Shown here piece after piece: positions 62,003 to 64,000 of a DNA stretch of 64,000 nt. Made by a program: the position numbers and the translations under genes. Origin of the DNA: Phytopythium helicoides (taxonomy: Eukaryota > Oomycota > Peronosporomycetes > Pythiales > Pythiaceae). Under the pieces are notes generated by a model that had not been told where the DNA came from, did not search any database, and was given only the letters and a program-made list of their open reading frames with translations. Location: NCBI GenBank assembly GCA_024867545.1, contig JANFNE010000004.1, forward strand, positions 1,674,001 to 1,738,000, read 5' to 3'. Within the stretch, counting starts at the first letter, position 1. Each line of letters begins with the position of its first letter.

Positions 62003-63334
62003 CGGGATAGACGGCTGTAGATCGATCCCAAGGTGCTGGTAATGGACGCTGCCGTGGGTGTACACACATGCATTCGGGTCTCTGGCAAATGCGCTGGCGG
62101 CGGGTTCGCCTCATGCAACTGTGGGACTCGACAGCTGGCATTGTTCAAAGCGAGCCAACGTGGCGGGAGAGGAGACCTTGACGTGGGTGAAGTGGTGTCC
62201 GTCCGAACTAAGTGGATGGCTACAGTGCTCAACACCACAACGCCTGCGAGGTGTCGACCAGAGTGAAAAAGGTCTACCTGCCTCTTCGTCTCTGCCGTGT
62301 GGAGTTGGATACGCTGGCGTTGGCTCATTCATTCCATCGGAACCGCCGGCCCTCGGATCGGGTCGATCTACAAACACATGCACATGTAGCAGCCATTCCT
62401 TATCACCTCGTCGCGTTCTTCGGGCGGCCTCGAAGCAGCCACGGGCGACTCGTGAGAGCCACCGACTGAGATAGATGAGGCGTCAGTTGCCATTATCGTC
62501 AACACCTATGCCACGCACTCTCGCGGCTGCCAGCACCTCATCCGCACTTGATCCACAGCTCGTGAGGATCTGCCTGCATCACCAGCAAATCATGACATCG
62601 TGATGCTCGCCCCGCCGCATGCGTTTCGCCTCGCAACAACCGACTGGACCAAAGTCCGGAGCTTCCTTCTGCCTGTGGCAAGTGCGCGGTGCAGAGCGGT
62701 AGCCTCGACTGCGTGGATGCGCGTTGACTTGGACAAAGTATGTGGCCGGGGCCAAAGTTGAAGCAACCCAGCCGGCAGATGCCCAGCTAAATAGTATCCA
62801 TTGGCCACATTCGCAAGACCCGACGTCGCGACCACTGCGAACTTCTATCGCCTTTTTTCACATACAAACCGCGGGGCAATCGCACCGCCGACGCTCCGTC
62901 GTGTTTTGGAAAAGTGAACACAAGTGGCTTCGCCGTCCCATTTTTCGCAAGGGATGGGCCACAAACACTTGCGTTCACTATGTGGACGAGCTAAAACGGC
63001 CTCGGCCAAACGCTGGGGAGAGCCGAGCGCAGCGATGTGCGATCGCTCTCGCGGCCGGAGTATCTCTGGCCTCCATACACGCGCGCGAGGCGGAGGCTCG
63101 CTCACTTGGCTCTCTTCCGCGCGCTGCCCGCTCACCAGCAAGCCATCCACTCGGCGTCCGCATCCGCATCCACAGGGCGTCGGCGTCCGCATCCACAGGT
63201 GTGGCCCAGCCAAAGATTCGCGTCCGTGATTTTTTTTATTATTTTCTTATTCCGCTCGCTGGCAGTGCGGTGGTGGGGCCTTTTTCGCTAACAGAGCGGC
63301 CACTTTGGCTTTTTTCGCGCAGTCCGCGCAGCCC
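62003..63334. other. Intergenic
   Basis: 1.33 kb. ORFs here are short or overlap in many frames without recognisable domains. Contains repeated GTCCGCATCC units near 63155-63195. The 3' end includes the promoter/5' UTR of the gene at 63335, with a T-rich patch (63230-63250). Confidence 0.35.
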
Positions 63335-64000
63335 ATGCCGGCGCCCTCCGCGGTGGACGCGCCGCCGCGCAGCGGGCCGCTGGCGTCCGGCTGCTCGACG
63401 CTCGAGATGGACGTGGACCCGGCGTTCGCGTCCTTCCCGGCCGGGGACGCTGCGGCCGCGGGGCTACACAGTGTGGACGAGTGCGTCCGCGCGGACGCGG
63501 ACGCGGACGGTCCGTGCGGGGCCATCCGGCGCTCGCTGCATGACGTGTCGTCCGCGCGCATCCGCATGTACCACCACCAGTGCGACCAGCGGCTGCAGCA
63601 CACGCTCGGGCTGCTCCGCGAGCGAGAGGAGCGCGGCCAGTGGACGCACTCGTCCAACAGCTCGTCCACGTCCCGCGGACGCGGCTCGTCCGCGGGGTCC
63701 GGTCCGCGCGGCCGCGGCCGCAGCTCCTCGTCCGCGTCCTCGTCCACGTCGTCCACGCAGTGGAAGCTGCTGAGAGAAAGCAGCGACATCCGCGTCTTCC
63801 GCGCGCGCCACGCGCCAGCAGGACGCGCCACGCCCGTCATGGCCATCGGCACCGTCCACGGCGCTCTAGTCGACGTCATGAACGGCCTGTACGCAGACTC
63901 GACGCGGGAGGCCCGCGTCCTCCACACACTGCTCAGCCGCAGGTTTGTGGACGCGCGCGTCCTGCGTGTGGACAAGCACGCCAGCGAGCCTCGGCCGTTC
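63335..64000 (+). CDS. START-like domain protein, truncated by window end
   Basis: ATG 63335 opens a frame that stays open to the last base (222 codons). It starts MPAPSAVDAPPRSGPLASGC, is Asp/Ser/Ala-rich, has a helix (SSARIRMYHHQCDQRLQHTL), a Ser/Arg/Gly-rich linker, and then WKLLRESSDIRVFRARHAPA, VMAIGTVHGALVDVMNGLYA and DARVLRVDK. This pattern (W...SDxxVFR..., GTVxGxLxDVMxGLY, VL) is what I know from the many oomycete START-like/FYVE proteins, which are predicted lipid-binding. The START domain would continue beyond the window. No intron needed so far. Confidence 0.7.
   Translation, partial: MPAPSAVDAPPRSGPLASGCSTLEMDVDPAFASFPAGDAAAAGLHSVDECVRADADADGPCGAIRRSLHDVSSARIRMYHHQCDQRLQHTLGLLREREERGQWTHSSNSSSTSRGRGSSAGSGPRGRGRSSSSASSSTSSTQWKLLRESSDIRVFRARHAPAGRATPVMAIGTVHGALVDVMNGLYADSTREARVLHTLLSRRFVDARVLRVDKHASEPRPF

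Noticed and set aside
62724..63773. 349-codon plus-strand frame overlapping the START-like gene start
   Set aside because: Its C-terminal part is Arg/Pro/Ala-only shadow of the frame starting at 63335, which carries the recognisable domain.

Overview
This is a eukaryotic nuclear window, most likely from an oomycete (Phytophthora/Pythium-like stramenopile). The reasons are dense genes with short introns (about 40-150 bp, mostly 62-82 bp, GTRYGT-type donors), GC-rich third positions, mitochondrial ATP synthase gamma and ribosomal protein genes with introns, and several families I associate with oomycetes: a Cys/His-rich zinc-finger-like protein, LRR-TKL receptor kinases and a START-like protein. 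The genus is inference. No rRNA, tRNA or CRISPR was seen.

Layout. 0-2.8 kb: no convincing gene. 2.9-8.6 kb: zinc-finger-like protein, an NCS1 purine/cytosine permease (3 exons) and a TPR protein. 9.4-17.5 kb: a cdc2-type CDK, a Mis18-like centromere protein, mitochondrial ribosomal protein uL17 (4 exons), a NAK-family endocytic kinase followed by a gene that looks like a copy of that kinase's tail, and ATP synthase gamma (3 exons). 18-31.4 kb: an EF-hand mitochondrial carrier, a coiled-coil protein, a PIG-Z/SMP3 GPI mannosyltransferase, a small hypothetical, a sodium:solute symporter and a second coiled-coil protein. 31.8-39.6 kb: the U3 processome WD protein WDR75/Utp17, an FHA-domain protein, and a mitochondrial RsfS protein with an AP2-like domain. 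39.7-47.6 kb: two related LRR receptor-like kinases around a nucleotide-sugar transporter. 49-53.9 kb: an SDR enzyme and two convergent AGC kinase paralogues. 54.7-58.0 kb: a complete Mutator-like (MULE) transposon. 58.6-64 kb: DUF4833 protein, coiled-coil protein, a 43-residue membrane microprotein, a mitochondrial membrane protein, and the 5' part of a START-like gene cut by the window end.

The most distinctive object is the MULE (54682-57994). It has 80-bp terminal inverted repeats, a perfect 10-bp target duplication, an uninterrupted transposase ORF with a perfect 282-bp in-frame internal duplication that doubles the segment carrying the presumed third catalytic acidic residue, and an opposite-strand gene for a C2H2-like plus RING-H2 protein.

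Caution: about ten otherwise well-conserved genes carry single-base frame disruptions, often in short homopolymers. This pattern fits sequence/assembly indels better than widespread pseudogenes, so exon ends in those genes are approximate.
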